37,430 nt of DNA from an uncultured Lachnospiraceae bacterium (GTDB taxonomy: Bacteria; Bacillota; Clostridia; Lachnospirales; Lachnospiraceae): NCBI GenBank assembly GCA_910588875.1, contig CAJURT010000035.1:1-37430 (forward strand). The letters run 5' to 3'. Positions 7,641 through 15,422 of this stretch are shown in pieces (the first letter of the stretch is position 1; the number at the start of each line of letters is the position of its first letter). The position numbers and the translations under genes are program-made. The notes beneath the pieces are model-generated. The model saw only the letters and a program-made list of their open reading frames with translations, did no database searches and was not told the DNA's origin.

Positions 7641-8695
7641 GATAAGGCCTCCCCTGTAATATCATTTTTTGTCTTCCAGCACTGGGGATCTGCTCCATAG
7701 AAACTGCCGCTTGTACCATTTGCCACAGCAGGACATCCCCTGCACCAGGCTTTCAGTTCACATGTATTACATTTTACAAATTTATTGTATTCTCTGTATC
7801 TCTCCATCTGGCAGATCCATACATCAGCCAGACGGTCCTCAAATATATTTGCCACCTTACTGTCTGTAACTCTTCTGCATGCCATCACATCGCCGTTAGA
7901 AGATATGGTAATATGACAGTTTCCACAGTTGCATCCGCCGTAGATCATTCCTTTCTCTGTATCCTCCGGCAACCGAAACTGTCCTGTTTCATATTCATAC
8001 AAAGTCCATAAATGATCTTTCTTATTAAAATAGGTCTTACATCCTGCCTTTTCATATGCCTTAAATTTTGCATCACAGGTTTTCAGCAAACTTCTATATT
8101 CTTCCGGCGTCATGCTGGTATCCACCTCTCCGCCGGTAGGCACATAGCGTGAAAATGCATAAACCTTAACTTCCGCTTTTACTGCTTCATCTATAATATC
8201 CGGTATCTCATTCATGTTTGTTTTTGATACCGTACTCATAATCACACTTTTTATTCCTGCCCTGTTCAGGCATCCGATCTTTTCTATTGTCAGGTCAAAA
8301 CTTCCCGGTTTTCTGAACCAGTCATGGGTTTTTCTCATTCCATCCAAAGACATCTGATATTTGTCGCAGCCACATACCTTTAGCATTCTGCAGATTTCAT
8401 CATCCAGATGATACGGATTTCCCATTAAAGTAAATGGTATATTTTTTACCTTCAGCAATACCATCAATTTCCAGAAGTCAGGATGAAGGATAGGATCTCC
8501 GCCAGTAATATAGAAATAGGGTATTCTGTTATATACTTTACAGAAATCTTCACAGTTTGCCACCACCTCTTTCATCTGGTTCCAGGTCATACTCTTTAGC
8601 TCTTTGCAGCCTTCGCCCGAAAATATGTAACAGTGTTTGCAGCGCTGGTCACATTCATCTGTAATATGCCACTGAAAAGAAAAATACTGACTCAT
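7634..8695 (-). CDS. Radical SAM/SPASM peptide maturase (ACGX-type)
   Basis: 353 aa. The radical SAM CxxxCxxC is C15, C19, C22 (CDQRCKHCY), binding the [4Fe-4S] cluster that cleaves S-adenosylmethionine; ITGGDP at 63-68 is the SAM-binding GGE-like motif. The C-terminal SPASM region has many cysteines (C255, C257, C260, C273, C309, C312, C318, C321, C339) for auxiliary clusters. Such enzymes modify ribosomal peptides, often making links from Cys or at unactivated carbons. The gene immediately follows the ACG-repeat precursor. I recall TIGRFAMs models for an 'ACGX system' pairing just such genes. ATG 8695 is chosen over an in-frame start at 8860 because AAAGGAG lies 8 nt upstream and the longer N-terminus is only the precursor's repeat DNA read in another frame. 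It overlaps the next gene, a decayed nitroreductase. Confidence 0.92.
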   Translation of the reverse strand: MSQYFSFQWHITDECDQRCKHCYIFSGEGCKELKSMTWNQMKEVVANCEDFCKVYNRIPYFYITGGDPILHPDFWKLMVLLKVKNIPFTLMGNPYHLDDEICRMLKVCGCDKYQMSLDGMRKTHDWFRKPGSFDLTIEKIGCLNRAGIKSVIMSTVSKTNMNEIPDIIDEAVKAEVKVYAFSRYVPTGGEVDTSMTPEEYRSLLKTCDAKFKAYEKAGCKTYFNKKDHLWTLYEYETGQFRLPEDTEKGMIYGGCNCGNCHITISSNGDVMACRRVTDSKVANIFEDRLADVWICQMERYREYNKFVKCNTCELKAWCRGCPAVANGTSGSFYGADPQCWKTKNDITGEALSC

Positions 8696-8726
8696 CCTAT
8701 CCGGCTCCTTTCTTCTAAATCTTTTC

Positions 8727-8921
8727 TTACTTGTCAGATGCTCCGCAGGCAGTGCCGCAAGCTGCGGGCTTCTCTTCTGGACTGTCTCCGGCTCCGCAGG
8801 CAGTGCCGCAAGCTGCGGGCTTCTCTTCTGGATTGTCTCCGGCTCCGCAGGCAGTGCCACATGCTGCGCCCGTCTTAGACTCTTCTTTCTTGTTCCATCC
8901 CGAAATATTTGATAATGCCAT
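8727..8921 (-). CDS. ACG-repeat Cys-rich precursor peptide
   Basis: 64 aa. Residues 1-19 look like a leader (MALSNISGWNKKEESKTGA). The rest is two complete 17-residue repeats (20-36 and 37-53) with core ACGTACGAG followed by a DNPEEKPA or DSPEEKPA linker, and a third partial copy at 54-64 ending ASDK. This gives six Cys, each in an Ala-Cys-Gly step. There is no signal peptide and no double-Gly leader motif. An AGGAGGT site ends 7 nt before ATG 8921, one of the strongest here. The radical SAM/SPASM enzyme starts 31 nt downstream. The peptide is therefore the likely substrate, with Cys, Thr or Ala of the core modified. It matches my recollection of the 'ACGX-repeat peptide' family, whose product is unknown to me. 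No exporter or peptidase gene is in the cluster. Confidence 0.9.
   Translation of the reverse strand: MALSNISGWNKKEESKTGAACGTACGAGDNPEEKPAACGTACGAGDSPEEKPAACGTACGASDK
8763..8864 (-). repeat. 51-nt tandem repeat inside the precursor gene
   Basis: Two near-identical 51-nt units (8864-8814 and 8813-8763 on the minus strand) followed by a partial third. They encode the 17-residue ACG units. Near identity at the DNA level suggests recent expansion and possible copy-number change between strains. Confidence 0.85.
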
Positions 8922-8976
8922 TTTCAGTACCTCCTGTCATAGGAATTATTATGGGCCATGCCCTGTTTGCATTTTT

Positions 8977-9062
8977 ATCATAACAATGAATCGTTCAAAA
9001 GAAAAGTACGCACTTTTTTATTACATAGTCACCTTTTGGTAACTCATGGACAGGTACCCTGT
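8977..9062 (-). promoter_or_regulatory. Candidate promoter/operator region of the ACG-repeat cluster
   Basis: On the minus strand a TATGAT -10-like box (8977-8982) lies 56 nt before the precursor start; no clear -35 is present at 17 nt. Upstream are two inverted repeats: GTCACC-TTTT-GGTAAC (9028-9043) and ACAGG-TAC-CCTGT (9050-9062). The first resembles operators of small winged-helix regulators such as HxlR/MarR, but this is inference. A weak -35 plus nearby operators suggests control by an activator. Confidence 0.45.
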
Positions 9063-9249
9063 GAACGTAACAGTATATGCTCATTTGAAATTTTTTAGGG
9101 TTTTTAACAGATTTTTTTAGGAGTTATAAGCAAGATATAGAGGAACACCAGGCAGGGGGAGCGAAGCAGCATCCGGCCCCCATTGCAGTAAGGCTGCAGC
9201 ACGCAGTAAAAAGAAGCTTGGCCGACTTTTCTGCTGCAGCACAGCAAAA
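9063..9249. other. Intergenic stretch without a gene
   Basis: Part of the 374-nt gap between the precursor gene and tRNA-Leu. It has three A-tracts (minus strand, about 9090-9120) and a short imperfect direct repeat of GCTGCAGCAC followed by AAAAAG (about 9191-9217 and 9232-9252). No gene or known RNA is recognised. Confidence 0.45.
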
Positions 9250-9290
9250 AGCCCCGAAACCTTATAAAATTAAGGTTTCAGGGCTTTTTT
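9246..9290 (-). terminator. Terminator after tRNA-Leu
   Basis: GCCC and GAAACCTTA on one arm (9251-9264) pair with TAAGGTTTC and GGGC on the other (9271-9284); there are T-runs on both sides, so it works in either direction. On the minus strand it begins 6 nt past the tRNA-Leu 3' end. Confidence 0.88.
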
Positions 9291-9295
9291 CAGCC

Positions 9296-9379
9296 TGCGG
9301 GAGATGGGACTTGAACCCACACGACCATACAGCCACTAGATCCTTAGTCTAGCCTGTCTGCCAATTCCAGCACTCCCGC
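9296..9379 (-). tRNA. tRNA-Leu (anticodon AAG)
   Basis: An 84-nt minus-strand tRNA with the long variable arm of the Leu class. Acceptor GCGGGAG pairs with CTCCCGC, discriminator A. The anticodon stem CTAGA/TCTAG encloses the loop CTAAGGA, giving anticodon AAG at positions 34-36. The T loop is TTCAAGT. CCA is not encoded. The reading of AAG depends on this stem register, which pairs perfectly. Confidence 0.92.
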
Positions 9380-9409
9380 GAACTTAGATAGTATAGCATA
9401 ATTTTTACA

Positions 9410-10219
9410 TTATGGCAACAGTTTTTTGCGGCTGGCTGAAAAAAGTTTTATGGCCAGCCGCACAAGGTAAAGAATAAGCAGCATGGGCAGGCAGACGAAA
9501 AGTATGGTCAGTGCGTATTCCATAAAGGCCTGGCGGTTATGGAGGCAGGCCCGGTTAAGGAGCGGCAGGCCAAGCAGGACGGCAAAATACCAGAAGGCAG
9601 GCAAGAGCCAGCGCAGGTCGGCGGCCAGGAGGGGGTTCTGCATTAAGAGCAGGCGGGAAAAACAGCGTTCAGGCCTTTGGAACAGGGATTCGGCGATAAA
9701 AAAGAGGAACAGCAGGGAGCCGAAATAGACCACAATCCCAATGACAGTATGGAGCCGCTCCGGGGTTAGCCATCGGGCCAGAGGAGGGATTTTGCCGATT
9801 GCCGGCAGGCAGAGAGGCAAATAGAGGGAAAGTATAATCCGGAAGCTGTTGACCAGGACGGTAAACACATAAGAGACAAAAAAACTGATGCCCAGCCAGC
9901 CGAAGCCGTCCTTCCTCCTCCGGATCCGGGGGAGGAAGGAGAAGAGCAGCAAGGAGGCGGATACAATCAAAAACTGGATGCCAGAGCAGGAGGCGGCGAT
10001 GACAAAGCGGAAGGAATGGTTCACATATCCGGCGTGGGGCAGGTATTCAAAGGGGATTCCGGACAAGGTGCGCACCCACCAGGCAGTGGGAGCCAGGATC
10101 CACAACAGCCCGTCACTGTCTGTCCGGCTATAATATATTTTCAGCGTTAGCAGGAGAAAGATCCCGGCCAGGCAGGTGAGGCCGTGGGTTTGCCAAAAGT
10201 TTTTTCGGTGTGCATACAT
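9410..10219 (-). CDS. Exosortase family protein (exosortase K-like)
   Basis: 269 aa, polytopic membrane protein. The three exosortase catalytic residues are visible: C78 in ASCSGIQF, R127 in NSFRI and H157 in ERLHTVIG. Exosortases are membrane cysteine transpeptidases that cut near a C-terminal Pro-Glu-Pro-type motif and transmembrane tail, and may attach the protein to a cell-envelope molecule. They are classically Gram-negative; I recall a branch called XrtK with one substrate next to it. Here the adjacent upstream gene (18-nt gap) ends in just such a tail, so the pair forms a two-gene operon. An AGGAGG site lies 7 nt before ATG. No exopolysaccharide genes are nearby. Confidence 0.85.
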   Translation of the reverse strand: MYAHRKNFWQTHGLTCLAGIFLLLTLKIYYSRTDSDGLLWILAPTAWWVRTLSGIPFEYLPHAGYVNHSFRFVIAASCSGIQFLIVSASLLLFSFLPRIRRRKDGFGWLGISFFVSYVFTVLVNSFRIILSLYLPLCLPAIGKIPPLARWLTPERLHTVIGIVVYFGSLLFLFFIAESLFQRPERCFSRLLLMQNPLLAADLRWLLPAFWYFAVLLGLPLLNRACLHNRQAFMEYALTILFVCLPMLLILYLVRLAIKLFSASRKKLLP

Positions 10220-10237
10220 AGGGGGTCCTCCTAGGGT

Positions 10238-12310
10238 TCAATGGTGTGCTTTGGGATGCCGTATAATCAGGACAAAGAGCAGCAGCATGGTTCCCAAAAG
10301 CAGAATCCAGGCACCCGGCTCAGAGCCGGTGGTGTAGCCGCCCACAGCAAGGCTGGAGACATGCAGCGGCAGTGCAGAGGGCTGGGTGACATCTTTTCCT
10401 TCTCCTTCCGGGTTGCGGATGGTTTCCGTTACGGCCACGAAGGAAGTATAGGGGGTCATCATGCTATATTTGAGCCCGATAGCAGTAACTATTTTTTTGG
10501 TGAGGGCAGAGTCCGTCGCCGGGGCGCCATAATCCATAAGGCGCTCTACTTTCTTACGGGCCCACAGATAGGGGAGTGCGTGGCTGTTTTCCTGGGCTTC
10601 TATGGCAGCCACATCGATCTCCTGCACAAAGCCTGGTTCGCCGTCCGTGCTGTTGAGGCCTTCGCCGCCCCTCTGCCCGGTGATACGGATCGTTCCGGCC
10701 TGCTGGCCGCGCCACTTGCCAAAAAGGATGATGGGACGCCGGGCAAAGAGGGTGGGAACGACAGGGGGCTCCACCTCGTAGGCATCGAAACCGTCGAAAT
10801 CCACCTTGATGTCGGTGAGAAGAGGAGCCTGGACATAAGTGCGGAAGCGTTCAGCAGTTCCGGCGGCATCTTCGGAGTCGGTTACCACAAAGGCCTCCCC
10901 CTGGCCTGCCTTGGCAATCCCATCGATAAGGTAGCGGTTGACGGAATCCCCGATGCCAAAGGAAAAGAAATTGGTATTGCCAAGATTTTCATGGATAATC
11001 CCAAAGATTTCCTTCTCCTCGGAAATATAACCGTCCGTTATGGTGATGACGCTGCGGGAAAAGCCTGGTTTAATGGGAGTGGAGACTGCGCTGCGGAGCG
11101 CCGCCCCCAATTCGGTGCCTCCTCCTCCGCTTTCCTGGTCAATGAGTTCCATGGCTTTTTGGATGTTTTCTTTGGTGGCAGGCACAGAGCCGGATGACAT
11201 CTGCATGGAAGAATTGGAAAATAACAACAGGTTAAAGCGGTCGGTTTCTTTCAGACCCAGGACCAGGTCGCGGATCAGGCCTTTGGCGGTTTCTAAGGGA
11301 TAGCCATACATAGAGCCGGAGACATCCAGCACAAAGATATACTCCCGGGGCAGCAGCTGATCCGGGGTATAACGCTTGGGCGGCTGTACCATCAGCATGA
11401 AATAGTTTTCCTCTTCATCGGAATCCAGGATCAGGCCGCAGCTTACCTCCTCACCGGTCAGCTGGTAGCTGAGGATGAAATCCCGGTTGCCGGCATAATC
11501 CTCCGGATGGGCAAGGGTGACCGTGGCAGTGCTGTCGCTGCTCTTTTCCACCTTAATATCATGGGATTTGCTGGAAAGGCCGGTGAGGGGAACCCCGGTG
11601 GAGAGGCTGACCGTGATGTTATATTTTCCGGGAGGGGTTTTTCCCTCCTCCAGATAGGGGGCAGCAACCCACTGGTCCGAGGCTTCCCCTCCGGTGCCGG
11701 GCCCGTCCTGGGGATTATCTGCTTCCCGGGCGGCAGAACTGGCATAGCGGGGACCCACAACGGTTGGGAATACAAATTCATAAATGCCTTCGGTGGAAAC
11801 GATCATTTCTGTGTAGTGGAGTTCAATCCGCACCCTGTCGCCGGGCATGATGTTTGCCACGTCCATGGAAAAGACATTAGGACGCTGCTGTTCCAGCAGG
11901 GAGGCGCTTTTCCCCTCCTCCTTGGCTGCCTCAAAGGTTTTCTTGGCTTCCTCCCGCTCCTGGATCTTGGCGGTGATCACCTGGTCGCCGATCTGCATTT
12001 TCATGCCATGGATGGAAACACCCTCCGAGGCAGGAAAAAGGTAGCGGGCATTGATGGGGGTTTTGCCCTCATTGGCATAGGTCTGGGTGACAAAGGTCTC
12101 GGCAATGATGCCGTTGATGTTGGTGGATACGTCGGTTTCCTTTAAGGGGAAGGCCTCCGTTTCGGGGTCGGCGCCTTCCACCACGAAATAAGGGGCCAGG
12201 GCCTTTTCCTGGCTGCTGTTTTCGCTGCCATAGGCAGCGGCAGGAAGAGCGAGAAGGGGCCAAAGGGCTAGCAGGAAGGAGAGCCAGTGGTTTCTTTTTC
12301 CTCTTTTCAT
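10238..12310 (-). CDS. VIT/von Willebrand A surface protein with PEP-CTERM-like tail
   Basis: 690 aa. Signal peptide 1-27 (basic start, then SFLLALWPLLALPAAAYG). A VIT domain (vault/inter-alpha-trypsin) spans about 40-190 and a von Willebrand A domain about 322-495. The metal site DxSxS is D329-S331-S333, and ITDG holds D426. The C-terminus has a short SEPGAWILLLG motif running into a hydrophobic helix and a basic end (RHPKAHH). This is the layout of an exosortase substrate, and the exosortase gene follows at once. I infer processing at the SEP region, leaving a surface VIT/vWA adhesin-like protein; ligand unknown. An AAGAGGT ribosome binding site precedes ATG by 7 nt. It is transcribed divergently from the sirtuin-like gene; its own promoter is not clear. 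Confidence 0.9.
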   Translation of the reverse strand: MKRGKRNHWLSFLLALWPLLALPAAAYGSENSSQEKALAPYFVVEGADPETEAFPLKETDVSTNINGIIAETFVTQTYANEGKTPINARYLFPASEGVSIHGMKMQIGDQVITAKIQEREEAKKTFEAAKEEGKSASLLEQQRPNVFSMDVANIMPGDRVRIELHYTEMIVSTEGIYEFVFPTVVGPRYASSAAREADNPQDGPGTGGEASDQWVAAPYLEEGKTPPGKYNITVSLSTGVPLTGLSSKSHDIKVEKSSDSTATVTLAHPEDYAGNRDFILSYQLTGEEVSCGLILDSDEEENYFMLMVQPPKRYTPDQLLPREYIFVLDVSGSMYGYPLETAKGLIRDLVLGLKETDRFNLLLFSNSSMQMSSGSVPATKENIQKAMELIDQESGGGGTELGAALRSAVSTPIKPGFSRSVITITDGYISEEKEIFGIIHENLGNTNFFSFGIGDSVNRYLIDGIAKAGQGEAFVVTDSEDAAGTAERFRTYVQAPLLTDIKVDFDGFDAYEVEPPVVPTLFARRPIILFGKWRGQQAGTIRITGQRGGEGLNSTDGEPGFVQEIDVAAIEAQENSHALPYLWARKKVERLMDYGAPATDSALTKKIVTAIGLKYSMMTPYTSFVAVTETIRNPEGEGKDVTQPSALPLHVSSLAVGGYTTGSEPGAWILLLGTMLLLFVLIIRHPKAHH

Positions 12311-12442
12311 GTGGTGTACCTCTTTTCTGTGATGATGTGTCCCTGACGGGATGACAGGGGTTCCTTGAAAAACAGGATACCGCAGGATGGTATCAAAAAG
12401 GCTTCAAAGTTGTATCAGATTTGCATCATAAGGGATTTTTTG

Positions 12443-12471
12443 TTGATTTGTCAGGTCTCAGGCAGTATAAT
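12443..12471 (+). promoter_or_regulatory. Promoter of the sirtuin-like/helicase operon
   Basis: TTGATT (12443-12448), 17-nt spacer, TATAAT (12466-12471), about 94 nt before the chosen start codon. Confidence 0.65.
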
Positions 12472-12564
12472 ACCTTCAACGGGCAAGGAAAGCTGTCTGG
12501 TTTTTGGCCTGCTGTGGCCATGGGAGCCGGGGAAGCGGGTGCCGGGACAGGGAAGAGGAAAAGA

Positions 12565-13359
12565 ATGGACAAGATAAAATTACAGGAGCAGCTGGCAGAC
12601 TGCGAGAAGGTGCTGATAGGTCTGGGGGAGGAGTGGAAGGCCGGGCCTGCGGGGTGGCCGGAGAAAGCTTATGAGGCATTATATGAGTTGGTGAGGGAAA
12701 AGGATTACTTTATTGTCACCATGGCCACAGATGCCAGGATTTATGAGACTCCCCTGGGAAGCAGGCAGGAGACGGTAGAGGTACCGGGGCAGATGCCTGA
12801 TGGGGATTTGTGCTGTGAGGCATGGGAGGAAGGGCTGAGGGAGAAGTTCAACCGGATCTTCCCTCCAAAGCAAAAACCCCGGGAGAGCCGGTGGGAGAGG
12901 ATCGTGGCGCCCTGCGGGAATGAGACCTGGCGGCAATGTTCCCGGGCGTGTACCAAGGATATCTGGGAGCCGGGGGAGATCCCGGATGATTGCTGCCCTC
13001 ATTGCGGGGCGCCTCTGACGGGCAATACGACAGAGGCCCAGGTTTATATCCAGGAAGGTTATCTTCCCCAGTGGGAGCGTTACACACACTGGCTGGCGGG
13101 AACCCTTAACAAGAAAACCTTGATTTTAGAATTGGGTGTGGGTTTTGGCAATCCGGGGGTGATCCGCTTTCCCTTTGAGAAGGCGGCATATTTCAACAAG
13201 AAAGCGTTTTTGCTGCGGGTTAACAGGAGGTTCCCTCAGATAGCAGGGGAACTTTATGGGCGTGCAGCGGGGATCGGGGCAGATTCCGTAGAATGGATAG
13301 CCGCCTTTTCGGCGGACAAAGAGCCGGATGTTTCCGGTGGAAAGGTTATGCTTGAATGA
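12565..13359 (+). CDS. Degenerate sirtuin-like protein
   Basis: 264 aa. The layout recalls the SIR2-like NAD-dependent deacylase family: an opening strand EKVLIGLGEEW where true sirtuins have an ALIGAGAGxS loop; a Zn-binding insert with C117, C125, C129, C143, C144 and C147; and a C-terminal LILELGVGFGNPGVIRFPFEK followed by AFLLRVN. The GAG loop and the usual NxxDxLH catalytic stretch are not seen, so NAD hydrolysis may be lost. ATG 12565 follows a GGAAGAGGAA site; an in-frame extension back to 12421 would include promoter DNA. The stop overlaps the start of the Suv3-like helicase (ATGA), so the two are made together. Whether it is an NAD sensor, an inactive scaffold or a divergent enzyme is open. 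Confidence 0.62.
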   Translation: MDKIKLQEQLADCEKVLIGLGEEWKAGPAGWPEKAYEALYELVREKDYFIVTMATDARIYETPLGSRQETVEVPGQMPDGDLCCEAWEEGLREKFNRIFPPKQKPRESRWERIVAPCGNETWRQCSRACTKDIWEPGEIPDDCCPHCGAPLTGNTTEAQVYIQEGYLPQWERYTHWLAGTLNKKTLILELGVGFGNPGVIRFPFEKAAYFNKKAFLLRVNRRFPQIAGELYGRAAGIGADSVEWIAAFSADKEPDVSGGKVMLE

Positions 13360-15335
13360 TACAAAAAGAAGAACTGACAGAATTGTACCTGCGGGAGTAT
13401 GAGCGTGCAGGCAGGCAGCGGCGGCCTTCTTCCGTGAAGGCGAAGGGTGCCGCGGAAAAGGTGGCCAGCCTGGTCCGCACGCTAAAGCGCATGAAGAATA
13501 CCCAGGTGACCAGGAACGGGCTGGAAAACTACCACCGGCAGGCCAATAACTTGTATTATTGCGCGGTACGCTACCATATCCAGCCGGCCCTTGAACGGAT
13601 CCGGAGGGAGGTGGTGCCGGAATTGGTGCGCCTGGATCTGGCATTGCTGCTTCCTGAGGATGAGCGTCTGGTGGGCCCGGCATTTTATGAATACCTGGAA
13701 AAGGATGCAGCCGGGGAGATTTGCCGGACGCCCCTTTATGATTTATTCCGTACTTTCCGGACAGAGGCGCTGAAGAATAAGATCCTGCAGCTGGTGCCTT
13801 CCCGGCCGGAACTGGAGTTCCCGGAGGCTCTGGAAATGAAGCGGCATTTTGTCCTGCATATCGGCCCCACCAACAGCGGAAAGACCTTCCAGGCATTGGA
13901 ACGGCTGAAAAATGCCGGGAATGGGCTTTATCTGGGCCCTCTGCGTCTGCTGGCGCTGGAGGTCTATGAGAAGATGAAGGAGTATGGCGTGGCCTGTACC
14001 ATGCTGACCGGGCAGGAATGCATTGCCGAGGAGAACAGCCGGGTGACGGCATCTACGGTGGAGATGGCGGACTTCTGTAAAGTTTATGACATTGCGGTCA
14101 TTGATGAAGCCCAGATGACCGCGGATCCGGAACGGGGGCATTGCTGGACGAAAGCAATCCTGGGGATCCAAGCTCCGGAGATCCATGTCTGCATGAGCCC
14201 GGCAGCGGAAAAGGTGGTCAGCCATCTGATCGGGATCTGCGGGGACGATTTTGAGGTATGCCGGTATGAAAGGAAGACGGCCCTGGTTTGTGAGGACACG
14301 CCTTTTAGGTTTCCGGAGGACGTGACGGAGGGGGATGCCCTGGTGGTGTTTTCCAAGAAATCGGTGCTTGATGTGGCCGGGCGGCTGGAGGAGCGGGGGA
14401 TAGAGGCCAGTGTCATATACGGAAGCCTGCCGCCGGAGATCCGCCGCCGCCAAATGCAGCTTTTTACCAGTGGCCAGACAAAGGTGGTGGTGGCCACGGA
14501 TGCCATCGGCATGGGCCTGAACCTGCCGGTGCGCCGGATTATATTCATCCAGACGGAGAAATTTGACGGGGTCGAGCGCCGGGGGCTGAAAATACCGGAA
14601 ATCCTGCAGATTGCCGGGCGGGCCGGGCGTTACGGGATTTACGACACAGGCTATGTAAATGCCATGGGTGCGTCTGCGCTTGCTTATATACGGGAACGGT
14701 TTGAGGCGGAGGACAAGCCGGTGGAGACGGTTAGCCTGGGCTTTCCCCAGGTGCTTTTGGAACTGGATGAGCCCCTGGATGTGATTTTACAGGTATGGCA
14801 TTCGGAGAAGGCTGAGGCGCCCTTTGAGAAGGTCAGCATCGATGAACTTTTGTGCCTGTACGGATATGCGAAGCGTTTTCAGGAGCGGATCATGGGGTTT
14901 GAGGACAAGACGGTATTGTACCGGATGATCAGCTGCCCGATTGACGTGAAGGACCGCAGGGTGGTAAAGCAGTGGCTGGAATACTGCATGAACTATCCGG
15001 CGGATGTCGGCCTGGACCATCCGGTGATGGACGGGGCCCATAAAAGAATTTTCAGGAAGGGAACGTCAGACAGCCGGAGCGAGAAGAATACCATGCAGAA
15101 CTATGAGACTTATTATAAGAAACTGGATCTTTATTACCAGTTTTCCTACCGTTTTGACAAGGTGATTGATGAGGAATGGCTGTCTCGGGAGCGGGAGCGG
15201 ACGGAGGCGGCTATTATGCGGTATCTCTCCAAGGGGAAGAAAGGGTATATTGCCCGCTGCCAGTATTGCGGGAGGCTGCTGCCGGTGGGATATATGGCAG
15301 GCAAATGCAGGCGGTGTTTTGAACGGCGGGGGTGA
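13356..15335 (+). CDS. Suv3-like ATP-dependent helicase
   Basis: 659 aa superfamily 2 helicase. Walker A is GPTNSGKT at residues 170-177, and motif II is DEAQ at 250-253 (IDEAQMT). The C-terminal RecA-like domain has VVATDAIGMGLNLPVRRIIF and QIAGRAGRYG (motifs V and VI). This GPTNSGKT/DEAx pattern is typical of the Suv3 (SUPV3L1) RNA helicases, known from mitochondrial RNA decay and found in some bacteria. The C-terminal 30 residues carry a four-Cys zinc-ribbon-like motif (CQYCGRLL and CRRC). The N-terminal 150 residues are basic and helical and not recognised. The start overlaps the sirtuin-like stop, and a clean terminator follows. The likely role is RNA or RNA-DNA duplex unwinding; the link to the upstream protein is unexplored. 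Confidence 0.82.
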   Translation: MIQKEELTELYLREYERAGRQRRPSSVKAKGAAEKVASLVRTLKRMKNTQVTRNGLENYHRQANNLYYCAVRYHIQPALERIRREVVPELVRLDLALLLPEDERLVGPAFYEYLEKDAAGEICRTPLYDLFRTFRTEALKNKILQLVPSRPELEFPEALEMKRHFVLHIGPTNSGKTFQALERLKNAGNGLYLGPLRLLALEVYEKMKEYGVACTMLTGQECIAEENSRVTASTVEMADFCKVYDIAVIDEAQMTADPERGHCWTKAILGIQAPEIHVCMSPAAEKVVSHLIGICGDDFEVCRYERKTALVCEDTPFRFPEDVTEGDALVVFSKKSVLDVAGRLEERGIEASVIYGSLPPEIRRRQMQLFTSGQTKVVVATDAIGMGLNLPVRRIIFIQTEKFDGVERRGLKIPEILQIAGRAGRYGIYDTGYVNAMGASALAYIRERFEAEDKPVETVSLGFPQVLLELDEPLDVILQVWHSEKAEAPFEKVSIDELLCLYGYAKRFQERIMGFEDKTVLYRMISCPIDVKDRRVVKQWLEYCMNYPADVGLDHPVMDGAHKRIFRKGTSDSRSEKNTMQNYETYYKKLDLYYQFSYRFDKVIDEEWLSRERERTEAAIMRYLSKGKKGYIARCQYCGRLLPVGYMAGKCRRCFERRG

Positions 15336-15364
15336 ACACACTCTGGCTTTATCACGGTAAAAGG

Positions 15365-15399
15365 AAAAATCCGCACCGGCTGACGGGTGCGGATTTTTT
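15365..15399 (+). terminator. Bidirectional terminator between helicase and hsp20
   Basis: ATCCGCACC (15369-15377) pairs over nine positions with GGTGCGGAT (15386-15394) around a short loop, with an A-run before and a T-run after. It can serve both converging genes. Confidence 0.93.
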
Positions 15400-15422
15400 A
15401 TGGATGTTCATGGTGAGACGGG

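Noticed and set aside
8696..8860. Extended N-terminus of the radical SAM protein with ALPAEPET-type repeats
   Set aside because: This is the precursor's repeat DNA read in another frame; the strong ribosome binding site and the CxxxCxxC distance support ATG 8695.
8763..8864. Possible CRISPR array
   Set aside because: The 51-nt units are contiguous with no spacers and are in-frame coding repeats; no cas genes are present.
8731..9042. Plus-strand frame with Pro/Ala-rich repeats
   Set aside because: It is the antisense of the 51-nt precursor repeats and lacks a ribosome binding site.
9090..9120. A-tracts that might form an intrinsic bend upstream of the peptide cluster
   Set aside because: Only three tracts at uneven spacing (about 13 and 9 nt); not enough to claim a phased bend.
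12311..12440. Promoter for the VIT/vWA gene on the minus strand
   Set aside because: TTGATA- and TATCCT-like words are present but at the wrong spacing; no confident promoter could be named.
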